NCBI GenBank assembly: GCA_033439265.1
Contig: JAVTVX010000027.1
Coordinates: 3,177,001 to 3,241,000, forward strand
Direction of reading: 5' to 3'
DNA: 64,000 bases
DNA from: Dillenia suffruticosa
Taxonomy: Eukaryota > Streptophyta > Magnoliopsida > Dilleniales > Dilleniaceae
Positions 37,854 through 49,851 of the stretch are shown here, piece after piece (position 1 is the first letter of the stretch; each line of letters starts with the position of its first letter). Both the position numbers and the translations under genes were made by a program. The notes below the pieces were generated by a model. That model did not search any database. It was not told the DNA's origin and saw nothing but the letters and a program-made list of their open reading frames with translations.

Positions 37854-39138
37854 CAGGTTTTGCCTGCTCCATCTACCAATATTTTGGAGTTGATCGGTAA
37901 CAGCTGCTGGGAAGTTTGGCGTAGGTGTATGACAGGCAGCTCAAGAGAAGCCCTAGAAGTCAAGTCAGGATAGCTTGCCTGTTAGTTCGTAGACAACACA
38001 GTGCCCTCTTTGATTTTTTTTTTTCTTTTTTTTGGGACTAAATTTCTATGTACTCTACAAAAGGGCAAGATTCTGGTATCAACATTGCCCGTGATGCTTT
38101 CTTGTATTACCGTAAATTGTACCAAACATTGACCACATAAAATGATATCAAAATTTGTTGCATTCTCTACTATTGAATTGAGTCAATGAAGAAGGTGCCC
38201 TGTTGCACATTTTGACCCAACTCCACCCTCTTGGGTTTGTTTCGGATTCTTCTCGAAATTTTTGCTGAAAGGTGGTGCTTGCCTTACCTTTTGCCTTGTT
38301 TAATGTCTAAGATTGTTAGTCCATGAAAACTGTTCAAATAACTTTGAACACTGGTTGCCGGACTGTATTGCATGGCCAAATCCCGTTGCACTCCAGTTCC
38401 TCATATACTGGGGAACTTTTTACCTCATCTGCGTAGCTTTGTGGAACCCTCCTTCACCCCCATCTTTTTGGATGTTCACTGCTAAATCTATCCAAGTGTT
38501 ACATAATAACTCACAAATCCCATGAATTAAACAAGCACAGAAATCATGTATACTATATGAACACATGGGAGACGAGGGAGATTGTGTGGGTTCAAGATTT
38601 CTCTTCAAAATCTTTTACAAAATTGAATGATATTTGGATGCCTTCATTTTCTTAGCTTTGGATAAAAGGATTGTAGGTGAGATATGAATATGTACAAGGT
38701 ATTTGGCACATTTTGTAGCTAAAATATGCCCGTCATGTGATAAGTTGCCCATGATGTATACTCTTGATCTTAGCATAAAGGCCGAGAAATGTATGATGTG
38801 TACTCTTGTAAATACTAATAGTAGATTCTCAGAATTTATGGAGTACAATACACTTTTCCTCTTTTGCTTGTAGTGCAATACTGCATCTGCATAGCACACA
38901 CTATCATACATCATATACACTGGATTGAACGGCACACCAGATGCACACGTCCTGTTTATACACACCCCCCCTTTCCAGCTACTTGGCGTGCAAGAGACTC
39001 GCTAGCCCTCCCTCTCTCTCACTCTTTCTCTCTACGTACACATGCACACATACCTTTTTTATGGTTAAGTACATAATAGCAAAGTAGCTCAAGGAGGAAT
39101 CATAATCTTCTGAGGCATTCCATTACGAATCTGCAGAC
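37854..39138. other. UBP27 3'UTR and spacer, copy A
   Basis: The first several hundred bases are likely UBP27 3'UTR. The rest lies downstream of the - strand peptide gene. An open frame 38313-38525 (+) keeps similar text in copy B (47329-47646), including AALQFLIYWG-like words, but it has no recognisable domain and lies in presumed UTR, so I do not call it a gene. Confidence 0.5.
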
Positions 39139-39531
39139 TCAGTTATGAATAGGAGGGTTCTTTTCGGTGGGACTGTAGTCCACTGCAAGTAACTTTTCAA
39201 CATCTTCTTCTGGAATAAAGGCTTCCTCACTTTCATGACTCTTCTCAGCTCCGGCACTCACTGCATGCAGATTCCTCCCCTCAACTGAAAATTTGTCGAC
39301 CCGATTAAACAATTTTTTTATTTGAAAAACAAAATCACATAATTATTTTGGCTAACTCTTCAAAAACACAATGAAGGGAAAAAAAAAAAAAAAAGAAAAA
39401 CCCTGTTGATTAGTTCAATCAATAAAAGTCTTTTATAATTATAATAATTTACCTTCTGATTTATTAGAAACAAGATAGAAGAAGACCAATACAGATATGA
39501 ATGAAACTCGTTTGCATGACAGAAATCCCAT
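39139..39531 (-). CDS. RGF/GOLVEN/CLEL-type secreted peptide precursor, copy A
   Basis: This is a small precursor of a tyrosine-sulfated peptide hormone of the root meristem growth factor family, which acts outside the cell through leucine-rich-repeat receptor kinases in root and gravitropic growth. Two exons, 39531-39453 and 39284-39139 on the - strand, join G|TT to give 74 residues. Residues 1 to about 22 form a signal peptide (MGFLSCKRVSFISVLVFFYL). An acidic variable region follows (residues about 27-61). The precursor ends exactly in the conserved hormone, DYSPTEKNPPIHN, then TGA. The DY start (sulfation site), the prolines and the PxHN end fit the family. The longer frame from 39596 lacks a signal peptide, so ATG 39531 is preferred. 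The paralogue in copy B keeps both exons and splice sites. Confidence 0.85.
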
Positions 39532-39969
39532 CTTTGGCTCTTCTTTCTCTTATGTCTTGTTCGTTTCAATTTGTTTGTATCCTCAAAGCTCTTCATCGGA
39601 ATTCCTTATATAGAACCTGATTTGCTTGTGGTTTATACATGTAGTGTGTAAAATCTAGTACTATTCTATTGTCTGCACTTAGAAATTTAGTGTTAATCAA
39701 TGTCATTTGTAGCTTTGTTCGACAAGGTGTCCAATGGAAACAAAACTTGTAGATAAAATATCTACCTAAGCAGATTTATTACCTCTATTTTTATTTATTT
39801 ATCTGTTAATAGTTAATCTTTGTGCTTGCCCTAATATTTGGTTCTTTGCTTTACATTTAAAATCATGTTGTGCTGTAGAAACCATGCAAATTTCTAATTT
39901 CTAGATATGTATCCGGTGAACCCATTTTCGGGTCGATGTAATTAAATTTGATTGGAAGATTGACTTGGG

Positions 39970-40490
39970 GGAAAAATTTAAATTTTTATTTGTACTGACT
40001 TCTTTCATGGAAAAATCACTTTCACATATTCCTTGAAAAGTTTGGAATTTTGCTGTCTGCTTCTCTTTTCCCTTTGTACCTTTTTTTTTTTCTTCTGTAA
40101 ATATTGTTTCCCTTTAATGAAAAAATCATTTTCAGATTTTTAGCAATAAAGAAATTCACAAAGTCTGTTTTCATTATTGGGAAAAGTTTGAGATACCGTC
40201 GGGAAAATCACATTCAGAGAGAAGTTTGAGATATTGCTTTCCCTTCGATGGAAAAATCACTTTCGATATTTATAGAGAAATTTAGAGTTTTGCTGTCTTA
40301 AATTTCTACTTTTGAATTATATATTTGGGGGCATAATTATCTTTGCCTTTATACCCTTTATTCTTCGTCTTCTTCTAATTCTAATAATAAAGGAATTCAC
40401 AAAATCTTTTTTCATTTTTTATGAAAATTTAAAATTTTATTATCTCAAATTTTTTGTTTTAGCTTGTATACTATGTCATAATTTTCCGTC
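39970..40490. repeat. Degenerate repeat block present only in copy A
   Basis: Units beginning GGAAAAATCACTTTC or close variants appear near 40009, 40119, 40199 and 40250, often followed by AGTTT(G)GA..TTTTGCTGTC. The corresponding place in copy B (about 48890-49050) has unrelated, shorter sequence. This is either a local expansion in A or a loss in B. Confidence 0.5.
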
Positions 40491-41104
40491 AACTCAACCA
40501 GCAATACAATGGGTGTATAATTTCCTTAAAAATAGTGATTATTTCATGCACAAATTTATTTAAATTTGCATTCTCATAGTCTTACAAAATTAACGACACA
40601 TAATACATTGGCATACTTTTGAAAAGGTAATATTCAGTTCTTCATTTTCTTGGGAACATGTGAGTAAAGAAAATTCATTCAGATAGAATTAGATTCTAAA
40701 ATCTCTTCCTCTCCCTCTCTCTCTCTCTCTCTTTTTCTTTTTTTACAATCTTGAAAAATTTTCCATTGAAGGGCAAATGCAAGATGTTTTTCTTCTTCTT
40801 TTTTCTGTTATTTATTGTTCTTGTCAGAGAAATAATGATGCTTTAAAGAAACTTTTTTTTATTATTTTATAAATAAAAAAGAACTTCATATGTAGAAACG
40901 ATGGGGAAAAAAATCCCATATTTGAATTTCCAATTAAAAAACATTTTGTAAAGATTGACGTCTGATTTTGTTCTAATGAACAAGTGCATGTCTTCAGAAC
41001 AATAATATAGATCACCCTCTCGTAACATGGAACCAAACCACACAAGTTAAAAGCATTGCCCAGTTTGTCAATGTGAAAGCACAGCTTCAGACATGTAGGA
41101 AACA

Positions 41105-41182
41105 TCAGGGACCCATCTTGATGCCCTTTTTTCCAGCCTGATTTATCAGTGATACACCATGTTCATGCAATCTTCCACACAT
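41105..41182 (-). other. Short reading frame conserved between duplicate copies (A)
   Basis: The - strand encodes MCGRLHEHGVSLINQAGKKG then IKMGP and a stop; copy B (49599-49676) encodes MCGRLPEHGASLINQAGKEG then IKMGP and a stop. The frame and stop are kept, but three of six base differences change the residue, so selection is not evident. The family is unknown. It may be a last exon or chance. Confidence 0.25.
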
Positions 41183-42374
41183 TTCAATTTCGCAATTTTT
41201 ACTATGTGCCTTCTCATGAGTCCCATATTTTAATTTGTGCTTTTTCTCATGCACATTGAATGAGTAGAAGGGTTTCTTTTTTTTCTTTAAATTTTCTTTT
41301 GGGGTTTCTAATAGCAATCGAACCACCCAATGGGCTCCTCCTTCCGTCAAACGCCCGGTCTTGATTCCCGAGAGATTTGATTTCGAAATCATGTAATACC
41401 ATCTTTTCTTTTTTTTTTTTACATCTAAATGATCAATCACACCGGATATGATTAAATTCATTTCGAATCGAATTCAAAAATTTAAAAGTAAAATTTTTTT
41501 ACGTCTATTCTTTTTATACATAATATTTAAATTTAAGATTTTATTTAAAAAATATTAATCTGATAATTAAATCAAATATGTATTAGTTTATGCAATCAAA
41601 AATGTTTTTGCTAACTAAACTAATCGATATGGGTAGTTCAGAAATTTTTTATTTGTGTTTTTCTCTGCCTAGATATTGCTGTATAAATGTGTACTAATAC
41701 CAAGTAAATTTATGTGATGCAAATAATAAGTAATACTCTCGTCCATTGCAAATTTTTTTTTTTTTTTTTTTTTTTTATAATACAAGACAACTTTTGTTTA
41801 TAACCAAAAAAAAAAAAAATCGCTTTACTTTTTCCTTACTCGGATATTGTCGGGGATTTGGATAGGCCGGGGACCATTGTCTCACGTAAGTTGCCATGCC
41901 AGGTGTATGGAGTGGGAGTATGTCTGGTATTTCCTGTCTCATATATTTGTCATAAAAACGATAAAAAAAATCAAATTAATTCAAAATGAGAGAAAATCAT
42001 AAAGCAGGAACCAAAAGTTACAAACTTTAAGAAAGAAATTGTTGGAAATTGGGGGGTCGCCCATGTGGGTTTTGACCCGACGCAAACCCATTTATTAAAG
42101 TTCAAATGGTATGAAAACAAGGAAGGCGGAGTAGTAAAAAGGGTTTGGGTCGGGTCAAAACCCATATGGGTGACCCGACCCCCCAATTTTCAATAGAAAT
42201 AAAAATAAATAAATAAATTGCACCTCTAAAAAAATTAAAGGGTTGTTTTAATAATTTTGTAACGTAATAATAAAAGAAAAATCATCCATCTTTGAACTGA
42301 AAATGATTCCTGTACTTTTGTGATATAACATAAAAATCATCCCTAAAACTTTTGAAGAGGGTAAATTGGTTGTT

Positions 42375-42423
<49 letters not shown>
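42375..42423. repeat. (GA)n microsatellite, copy A
   Basis: About 24 GA units with one interruption near the start. The same tract, with AAAGAG interruptions, is at 51401-51446 in copy B. Confidence 0.95.
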
Positions 42424-42425
<2 letters not shown>

Positions 42426-43599
42426 GTGAAGGGAGTGAGGTTAGAAAAATTAAAAGGGATGTCGAAAATTAATGCCCTCTAAATAATTTATAAAAGTTGA
42501 TTAGATTATACAAGTTTAACTCAGTTTCCTTAAAGCTTTATTTCTTGAGAAGAAAGTGGAGAATGTTTGATTGTTGTGTAACACATTTTAAGAATCAAGT
42601 TAAAATATTACATCTTATAAAAATATTTTTCAAAATTGTCATATATTAAATTTTAAATATGTCTAAACTATATATATATTATTAAGTCATGAAATAAGGA
42701 CAAAATTTACGTGGGAGGAGTTGTTTGAGATGATTTTAACCCAAAAAAAAAATTATCAAATGGAATAATTGTCTCATCTCTTTACGGCAGAGAGACCCTT
42801 TCACCCTTTTGCTTGTCTTATGATAAAAGAAATTTGAAACTCTTGGTCGGTTTTCAGAATAAAAAAATAGATATTTAGAAAATCAATCTCTAAATTAGAT
42901 TTTATAATAATTAATTAGATTTTCAAATACATGTATTCAAGTAGAAAAAGAAAAGAAAAAGAAAAGACTCTCTCTCTCATGAACGAATTAAGGAGAACCA
43001 AACTGCTATGAATATTATAATAGAATATTACGTTATATTCTCTTAATTATAAATCTCGAATTCAAACCATAAAAATACAAAAATTAGATTTGAAAAAGCC
43101 AAATCCTCAATGGGTTCTATAGTGTTCAGACAAGATTAGTCAGACAAATTTCGAATACTGATCGGTGATAAAAAAAATCCGTTTATATCAAAAAAAAAAA
43201 AAAAAAAAGAAAGGAATTTGGGGGGAGTAGGCCATAATGGGCCAGGGAGTCTTGGTAAGAAATGTCTTCGAAATGGGTCCATTGTGTAGTCATGGTCTTT
43301 TCCTTGTCGGGCCGGCGAACTATGGGCCCGAGAAGAATGGTGTGTCACGTGTTTAACCCAAGTTTTGCATGGGCCTCTTGTGGGTGCAATTCCAAGATTT
43401 CGAGGTATTCACGTCACGTGATTGGATTAGAGAATGATCACAGATCACAACTTGGAGATTGATGGTCTAATCAAAATCATGTTGGGGATTATTTCTTAAT
43501 TTGTGTATTTTTAGTGATCGTGGAATCGTGACTTCTTTTTTTTTTTTTTTTTGGTATACATAAAAATCACATTAAGCACGTGTAATAATTCATTAATCT

Positions 43600-43686
43600 G
43601 TCAATAAGTTTCAGCTCAAATGATACATTCTCCCTTTCCATGTAATACGTTCGAGTTCAAGCCCCTATTTATTCACAAAAAAAAAG
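43600..43686 (+). mobile_element. Short tRNA-derived SINE-like element with target-site duplication
   Basis: An 87-bp element has an A-box-like start (CAGCTCAAATGATACATTC), a B-box (GTTCGAGTTCAAGCCCC) and an A-rich tail. It is flanked by 13-bp repeats AATTCATTAATCT (43587-43599) and AATTCGTTAATCT (43687-43699), one mismatch. A related copy lies inverted at 50437-50520. It is too small to encode anything and depends on LINE machinery. Confidence 0.65.
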
Positions 43687-45658
43687 AATTCGTTAATCTT
43701 ATTGCACCTTGTCTCTAGATCAGACTACATTGGAAGAACCATTAGGGCCTCCACAGATTAAGGACAGATGTATAGTATATTAAGTAGGATCCAATAATCA
43801 CATTTAAATTTTAAAATTTTTTATTAAATATATAAAATATATAAATTTGACACCACTTAATTTTTATATTCAACTCTATTAATTTTTTTTTGACTCCGCC
43901 CCTATCGTAGATATTTGAATCAAATTAGTCGAGTTATAATTTTAGACATAGATGAAAAAAAAAAATCTTATCATACCTTGGACAACACATCGGACATGTT
44001 AGACCTTTCTGGGAGAGGTATAGCTTTTATCAATTAAATTTGAGATCATTGAGGTATAGTTTTTATTAATCTCATGAGTGTTTTATGCTTCCCCTCCTCA
44101 CACTACTCCTGACTTTGACCTATAACAAAAAATTAAAAAAAGAAAAAAAGAAAGAAGACTCTTAGACGAATCATAAAATTCGTGAATAGATTAATTAAAA
44201 ATATAAAATAATTAATAAAATCTCTCTTACATGAATAAATTTTGAAATAATTATTTATTTTTCGAAATCCGGAAAAGTTATATGACTTCAAGTCATTACC
44301 GAACTCCATTTTTATCCTATTTAACATTGTTTGCTATTTTTAGCTATCAAATTTGATTTATAATAAATAAGGTGCAATTTGGAGGTGTTTGCTAGGATGC
44401 TTAAGGCGCGGCTGGCCTCGGCAGGGTTTATGCTTAGGAAGTACAAGCTCTTGCTTAACTCAATAGATGAAGAAGAAGAAGATGGTCCCAGGTTTTGCGA
44501 AAGTGGCGCCCTCCTCTAACAGGGATGGCCAGGTTGATCATAGATGCTGGCTTATCGGAGTCGAGTAAGATAAGTTTCGGTAATTTTTTAAACTATTGGA
44601 AAAGTTCTAGTATGCACATTAGCAAGTATAATAGATTTAACGAACTTTATAGTTAACGCAAAATGAATTAATCGAGATCAATAAATTAATTATCGAGTAT
44701 TGATTAGTCAAAGAAAAAAAGAATATCGGTCTATCTCATGGAGCCTGCTCTAATTAGGTATGAAATTACTGACGAACTTAGTATATAAAGGTATTAAATT
44801 CATCAATCAAGTTTTGGATTCGAAACTTAAAAATAAAAAAGATCATGTTAGAAGAACTCCTCCTAAATTATAATCGATAACATTCAAATCAAATTTAAAA
44901 TTAAATTAATTAAAATATAACTCTAAATATTAATCAGTTATTAAAAAAAATAGAGATGAAGTTATAATGGGTTTGGATTTCTCATTTCGCGTGGTACCCA
45001 ATCAGACCCACCCGACTATTTACTACACTTGTTTAGGCCCAACATTTTTGGGCCCTAGTCGGGTTTTTTTTTTATTGTACAAAAATTAGAACATGAGATC
45101 ATCATGTTAGAGGAGTGAGGTTTGTATCACTAGGTTATCCCCTTGAGGATCTCTTTTTTTTGTTATATAAGAATTCGAACCCTGAATCTTAGAATTGGGG
45201 GAGGGGGATCGTGACCTCTAGGCTGTCCCCTTAGGGACATCTAGCCAGGCTTGTCTACTGCTTAACTGACTCCTTGATGATGTTTTTTTTTAATAATAAA
45301 TTATTGATATCCAATAATAATAAATTATTGATATCCAATAATCACGTTAAGTTTAATTAAATTTAATTTGAACTAGATTAGACTCTTAAGGTGACAATTC
45401 CCTCTTAGCACCTATTTTTTCTATCCACAAAATTTAAACCTATAATTTTATTTAAGATATATCGATATTCGATTACTAGATTAACCTGATATTAGTTCGC
45501 TCAACCCTTGGTTGTAACATAATAATTTTCCCAACACAGGTTACTAATTTTTCCCTCCAAATTGTGGTTACTTCTCTTTTAATTTTGTCTTTTGATGCCC
45601 AACTTACATAGAGATTTCTGATACCTACCGCTTAGGCCTGAAAAATTGAGACCATCCT

Positions 45659-45675
45659 CCCCCCCCCCCCCCCCC
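45659..45675. repeat. Poly-C run of 17, copy A
   Basis: Seventeen consecutive C. The corresponding site of copy B became an inverted repeat (53308-53339). Confidence 0.9.
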
Positions 45676-45887
45676 AATGTAGCATGTCCTTGTCCTATTA
45701 GTCATATATGATGGATAAAATCATGCATGTTATTGCCACAAAGGGTTAGTCTTAGCCATACCTCGAAAAAGTTGTATGGATATTTGAAAATTTTGAGACC
45801 CTGGAACCCTTATCGGCTCAAGCACTCTAACTCAAGGACATGCAATACATATATGTATATGCGTGTTTATGCATATATTGCACTCTT

Positions 45888-46112
45888 TCAATTATGAATG
45901 GAAGGCCTCTTTTGTGCAGGTGTGTAATCCAGATGCAGTGTCTCTTCACCCTCGAGCATTCCATCTTCTTCTTTTGTGAAACCACGACCTCCGGCTTCCT
46001 TTTCAGCTCCAGTATTAGCGTTGGGCAAAATCCAGTCCTTAACAGCAAAAGTTTTTAATACCCATCCTAAAATTTCTTTTCTAAGTGACATTAAGTGAAC
46101 TAAATGAGTCAA
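45888..46112 (-). CDS. Second RGF/GOLVEN-type peptide gene, C-terminal exon (partial)
   Basis: The - strand frame ends in LHLDYTPAQKRPSIHN and a stop, again the DY...P...HN hormone pattern at the extreme C-terminus. The preceding text (NANTGAEKEAGGRGFTKEED) shares the AGAEK word with the neighbouring peptide gene (AVSAGAEK), so both descend from one ancestor. The open frame shown has no signal peptide: its N-terminal residues are probably intron. A usable acceptor at 46067 (AAATTTTAG, phase 1 like its neighbour) would start the real exon at 46066. I could not identify the signal-peptide exon between here and the duplication junction at about 46667. It may be missing from this copy, in which case the gene cannot be secreted. 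Confidence 0.6.
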   Translation of the reverse strand: MTHLVHLMSLRKEILGWVLKTFAVKDWILPNANTGAEKEAGGRGFTKEEDGMLEGEETLHLDYTPAQKRPSIHN

Positions 46113-46674
46113 AAATCAAATTAATTAAATTTTAAGTTATAATATATATTAACAAAAGATTTGATCTTTTAAACAAATAATTTTGAACTAGTCAGAATAT
46201 CTTATAAATCACATAAAAAAAATTTTAAAACAGATTGCCAAGTAAACTTTGGTTTATTTAATCTTTAAATTATTTGATCTCTTAATGAATATATATAACA
46301 TTAGCATAACCAGCCATAGAAGCCTTCAACTTGCTCATCCCAACCCCAATCAAAAGGCTATTTGGGCAAGGGGTTAAATATAATTTCAAGCCATGTGAAA
46401 CCATACAATACTGAAATATAAATTTAACTTGCTAGAAAGCACTACACTTAAATGCAATTCAAGTAATCTCCTCAACCCTTATCTGTCAAGAGATTATTCA
46501 ATTAAACCAAACCCTAGTAATCCGGTCACAATAAAATGCAATGGGCAACCATTTTTAGTGGAATTATTTAAATATCATCAAATACTTATTTTATACGATG
46601 AAAAAACCATTAAACATGATGGTGAAGAGACCGGGAGCAATTCAACCGAAAAAATTTTATGATATAATGAAATT

Positions 46675-46888
46675 TCATACATACCGTCTTGTTTCCGTTG
46701 TTGAGCACTTTGGAAGGGCTGGTTGGGGCCATTACACCGTGTACAGAAGAGTAAAGAGGATCCAGGTAAACAAATCGAGCCTTTTCCTTCGCGCTGGTTC
46801 TGTATATCAGATTTGGAAGTGTTCAGTGTTTCGGAAAAAGATGTGTGGAGGCGAGTTTGCTATTCTATGAGAGAATTGTCCAAGGTTA
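46675..46888 (+). pseudogene. Truncated UBP27 last-exon copy
   Basis: This matches the C-terminal third of UBP27 exon 10: HTYRLVSVVEHFGRAGWGHY then TVYRRV. A deletion after that point and others further on shift the frame relative to the intact exon. It has no upstream exons, so it cannot make an enzyme. It marks the left edge of copy B. Confidence 0.92.
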
Positions 46889-48098
46889 AGAGGTTTTGCC
46901 TGCTCCATCTACCGATATTTTGGAGTTGATCGGTAATCAACTGCTGGGAAGTTTGGCATAGGTGTATGACAGGCAGCTCAAGAGAAGCCCTAGAAGTTAA
47001 GTCAGGATAGCTTGCCTGTTAGTTCGTAGACAACACCGGTCATTTTTTTTTTTTTTTTTGGACTAAATTTCTATGTACTCTACAAAAGGGCAAGATTCTG
47101 GTATGAGCACCGTCCGTGAAGCTTTCTTGTATTACCGTAAATTGTACCACACATTGACCACAGAAGATGATATCAAAGCTTGTTGCTTCTTTACTATTGA
47201 ATTGAGTCAATGAAGAACGTGCACTGTTGCACATTTTGAACCCACTCAACCCTCTTGATTACATTTCGGATTCTTCTCGAAATTTTTGATGGTTCTTGCC
47301 TTGCCTTCGCCTTGTTTAATGTCTAAGATTGTTAGCCCATGAAAACAGTTCAAATAACTTTCAAGAGTGGTTGCAGGACCGCACCGCATGGCCAAATCCC
47401 GCTGCACTCCAGTTCCTCATATACTGGGGAAATTTTTACCTCATCTGCGTAGCTTTCTGGACGCCTCCGTCTCTCCCCATCATTTGGATGTTCACTACTA
47501 AATCTATCCAAGTGTTACATAATAACTCACAAATCGCATGCACTAAACAAGCACAGAAATCATGTATACAATATAAACACATGGGAGACGAGGGTGATTG
47601 TGTGGGTTCAAGATTTCACTACAACACCTCTTCCCAATTTACATGATATTTGGATGCCTTCATTTTCTTAGCATTGGATGAAATGATTGTACGTGAGATA
47701 TGAATATGTGCAAGGTTTTTGGCATATTTTGCAGCTAAAATATGCCCGTCATATGACAAGTTGCCTAAGATGTATACTATTGTTAATACTAGTAGTAGAT
47801 TCTCATAACTTACGAAGTACAATACAATTTTCCTCTTTTGCTAGTAGTGCAATACTGCATCTGCTTAGCACACACTATCATACATCATATATACTAGATC
47901 GAACGGCACACTACATACACACATACCTGTTTACACCCCGCTTCCAGCTACTTTACGTGCAAGAGACTCGCTAGCCCTCTCTCTCTCTCTCTACGTACAC
48001 ATGCACACATACCTTTTTTATGGTTTAAGTACATAATAGCAAAGTAGCACAAGGAGGAATTAGAATCTTCTGAGGCATTCCATTACGAATCTGCAGAC
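46889..48098. other. Spacer, copy B
   Basis: This parallels the UBP27 3'UTR and downstream spacer of copy A, with the same landmarks (the poly-T/GGACTAAATTTCTATG block near 47045-47075 and CT tract near 47978). No gene is seen. Confidence 0.55.
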
Positions 48099-48485
48099 TC
48101 AGTTATGAATAGGAGGCTTCTTTTTGGCGGGAGTGTAGTCCATTGCAAGTAACTTTTCAACATCCTCTTCTGGAACAAATGCTTCCCCAGTTTCATAACT
48201 CTTCTCAGCTCCAGCACTCACTGCATGCAGATTCCTCCCGTCAACTGAAAAATTTTCCACCAGATTAAACAATTTTTTTATTTAGAAAACAAAATCGCAT
48301 AATTATTTTGGCTAGCAATTCAAAATCACAATGAAGGAAAAAAGAAAGAAAAAAAAATTCTCTCTTGTTCAATCAATAAAAGTCTTTTATACTTATAATA
48401 ATTCACCTTCAGATTTAATAGAAATAATACAGAAGAGAGTCAATAAAAATACGAATGAGACTCGTTTGTATGACAGAAATCCCAT
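48099..48485 (-). CDS. RGF/GOLVEN/CLEL-type secreted peptide precursor, copy B
   Basis: This is the paralogue of the gene at 39139-39531. Two exons, 48485-48407 and 48244-48099, join G|TT to the same 74-residue length. The signal peptide MGFLSYKRVSFVFLLTLFCI is followed by an acidic region (RNLHAVSAGAEKSYETGEAF, VPEEDVEKLLAM) and the predicted hormone DYTPAKKKPPIHN, then TGA. Frame, exon lengths and both splice sites are kept despite about 10% divergence. That suggests selection on the whole gene. Compared with copy A, the hormone differs at four of 13 positions, changing T/E/N to A/K/K and thus its charge. Expected role: extracellular signalling in root growth. Confidence 0.85.
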
Positions 48486-48750
48486 CTTTTGCTCTTTCTC
48501 TTATATCGAGTTCGTTTCAGTTTGCTTGTATCCTTAAAGCTCTTCATCGGACTTCCTTATATAGAACCTGATTTACTTGTGGTTTTTACCTGTAGTGTGT
48601 AAAATCTAGTACTACTCTATTGCCTGCGCTTTTAACCCTACAAATTTAGTGTTAATCAATGTCATTTGTAGCTTTGTCCGACAAGATGTCCAATTGGAAA
48701 CAAAATTTGTAGTTAAAATATCTACCTAAGCAGATTCATTACCTCTATAT

Positions 48751-48781
<31 letters not shown>

Positions 48782-49598
48782 TAGTTAATATTTGTGCTTG
48801 CTCTAATATTGGTTCTTTGCTTTACATTTAAAATTATGTTGTGCTCTACAAACTATGCAAATTTCTGTATATAAGGAAGAATGGGGCTTTTATCTCACAT
48901 TGGAAAAGAAAAAAAAAAATACCTTGATGCAAATCAATTGAATTCGGTTGGAAGAATAGTTGGAGGGAGAGTATGAATTTCTAAATGACACTTGGGTGGG
49001 CATGGAAATTAATGTTAATTGTCTCTATTTGTTTGTCTTCCTTAAAGACCGTGATTATTTCGCAGGTTCATTCAAATTTGCATTCTCATGGTGTTACAAA
49101 ATTACCAACACATGATACATTGGCATACTTGAAAAGGTAATATTAAGTTTTTCTTTCTTTTTTTTTTGTTGGAAAATGTGAGAAGATTCAGATAAAATTA
49201 GATTTTAAGATCTCTCCCCCTCTCTCTCCCCCTCCCCCCTTTTTTTTTCTTTTAACAATCTTGAGAGATTTTCCATTGAAGAACAAATGCAAGATGTTTT
49301 TCTTCCCTTTTCTGATATTTATTGTTATTGTCAGAGAAATAATGATGCTTTAAAGAAACCTTTTTTTGTTTATTTTATAAATAGAAAAGAGCTTCACATT
49401 TGGAAACGTTGGAAAAAAAATCTCATATTTGAATTTTTAATTGTAAGATTTGCATCTGATTTTGTTCTAATGAACAAGTGCATGTCTTCAGAACAATAAT
49501 ATAGATCAACCTGTCGCAAAATTGAACCAAACCACACGAGTTAAAAGCATTGCCCAGTCTGTCAATGTGAAAGCAAAGCTTCAGACATGTAGGAAACA

Positions 49599-49676
49599 TC
49601 AGGGACCCATCTTGATGCCCTCTTTTCCGGCCTGATTAATCAGTGATGCACCGTGTTCAGGCAATCTTCCACACAT
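49599..49676 (-). other. Short reading frame conserved between duplicate copies (B)
   Basis: Counterpart of 41105-41182, with the same length, frame and stop. See that entry. Its identity is unknown. Confidence 0.25.
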
Positions 49677-49678
49677 TT

Positions 49679-49851
49679 CTTTTTTTTATTTTCACCACCG
49701 ATATCTAAAACTATATTCCAATTAATACACTTTGAGTATTTACGAGAACCCTATTTAGAAACGACTCTTTTAACATAATTTTTACTATTTCTAAGTTTTG
49801 AACTCACAAACTAAAACTCTATCCTATTAAATTAACTGTCCATTTCACAAC
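49679..49851 (-). mobile_element. SINE-like insertion unique to copy B, 13-bp target-site duplication
   Basis: A 173-bp insertion interrupts sequence that is continuous in copy A. Perfect 13-bp repeats CTTCCACACATTT flank it (49666-49678 and 49852-49864). Read on the - strand it begins with a tRNA-like A-box region (AGTTAATTTAATAGGATAGAG), a B-box-like GAGTTCAAAAC, and ends in an A-rich tail. All of this fits a tRNA-derived SINE inserted after the duplication. Confidence 0.7.

Larger units (their letters stand above)
39532..45887. other. Spacer between peptide genes, copy A
   Basis: AT-rich, no intact gene. It includes a copy-A-only block at about 39970-40490 with four degenerate units built on GAAAAATCACTTTC; the conserved short frame near 41105; a poly-T tract near 41753-41776; a (GA)n at 42375-42423; a block at about 43500-44150 missing from copy B, which contains a SINE; and two related stretches near 45090 and 45180 with GGTTATCCCC/GGCTGTCCCC words. 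Confidence 0.5.
37608..46667. repeat. Tandem segmental duplication, copy A (about 9.1 kb)
   Basis: From the middle of UBP27 exon 10 to about 46667, the sequence recurs in the same order and orientation in copy B. Matching anchors (A / B): UBP27 end 37620 / 46680; peptide gene 39139-39531 / 48099-48485; 40980-41180 / 49470-49680; 41840-41930 / 51040-51110; 42430-42490 / 51470-51510; 43220-43450 / 51910-52150; 44160 / 52200; 45240 / 52910; 45600-46070 / 53230-53670; 46310-46500 / 53780-53970. By eye the alignable parts differ at roughly one base in ten. Confidence 0.92.

Noticed and set aside
39360-39596. Longer start (MKSFEDTNK...) for the copy A peptide gene
   Set aside because: That frame has no signal peptide and does not join the hormone exon in phase; ATG 39531 in another frame does both.
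41105-41461. 118-codon - strand frame
   Set aside because: The upstream part is low-complexity Lys-rich text from T-runs and is broken in copy B; only the last 25 codons are kept between copies.
45840-46058. + strand frame opposite the second peptide gene
   Set aside because: Antisense shadow; the - strand frame ends in the hormone motif.
38313-47646. Hydrophobic frames (38313-38525 and 47329-47646) similar in both duplicates
   Set aside because: They lie in the presumed UBP27 3'UTR and its copy, have no known domain, and similarity is expected from the duplication itself.
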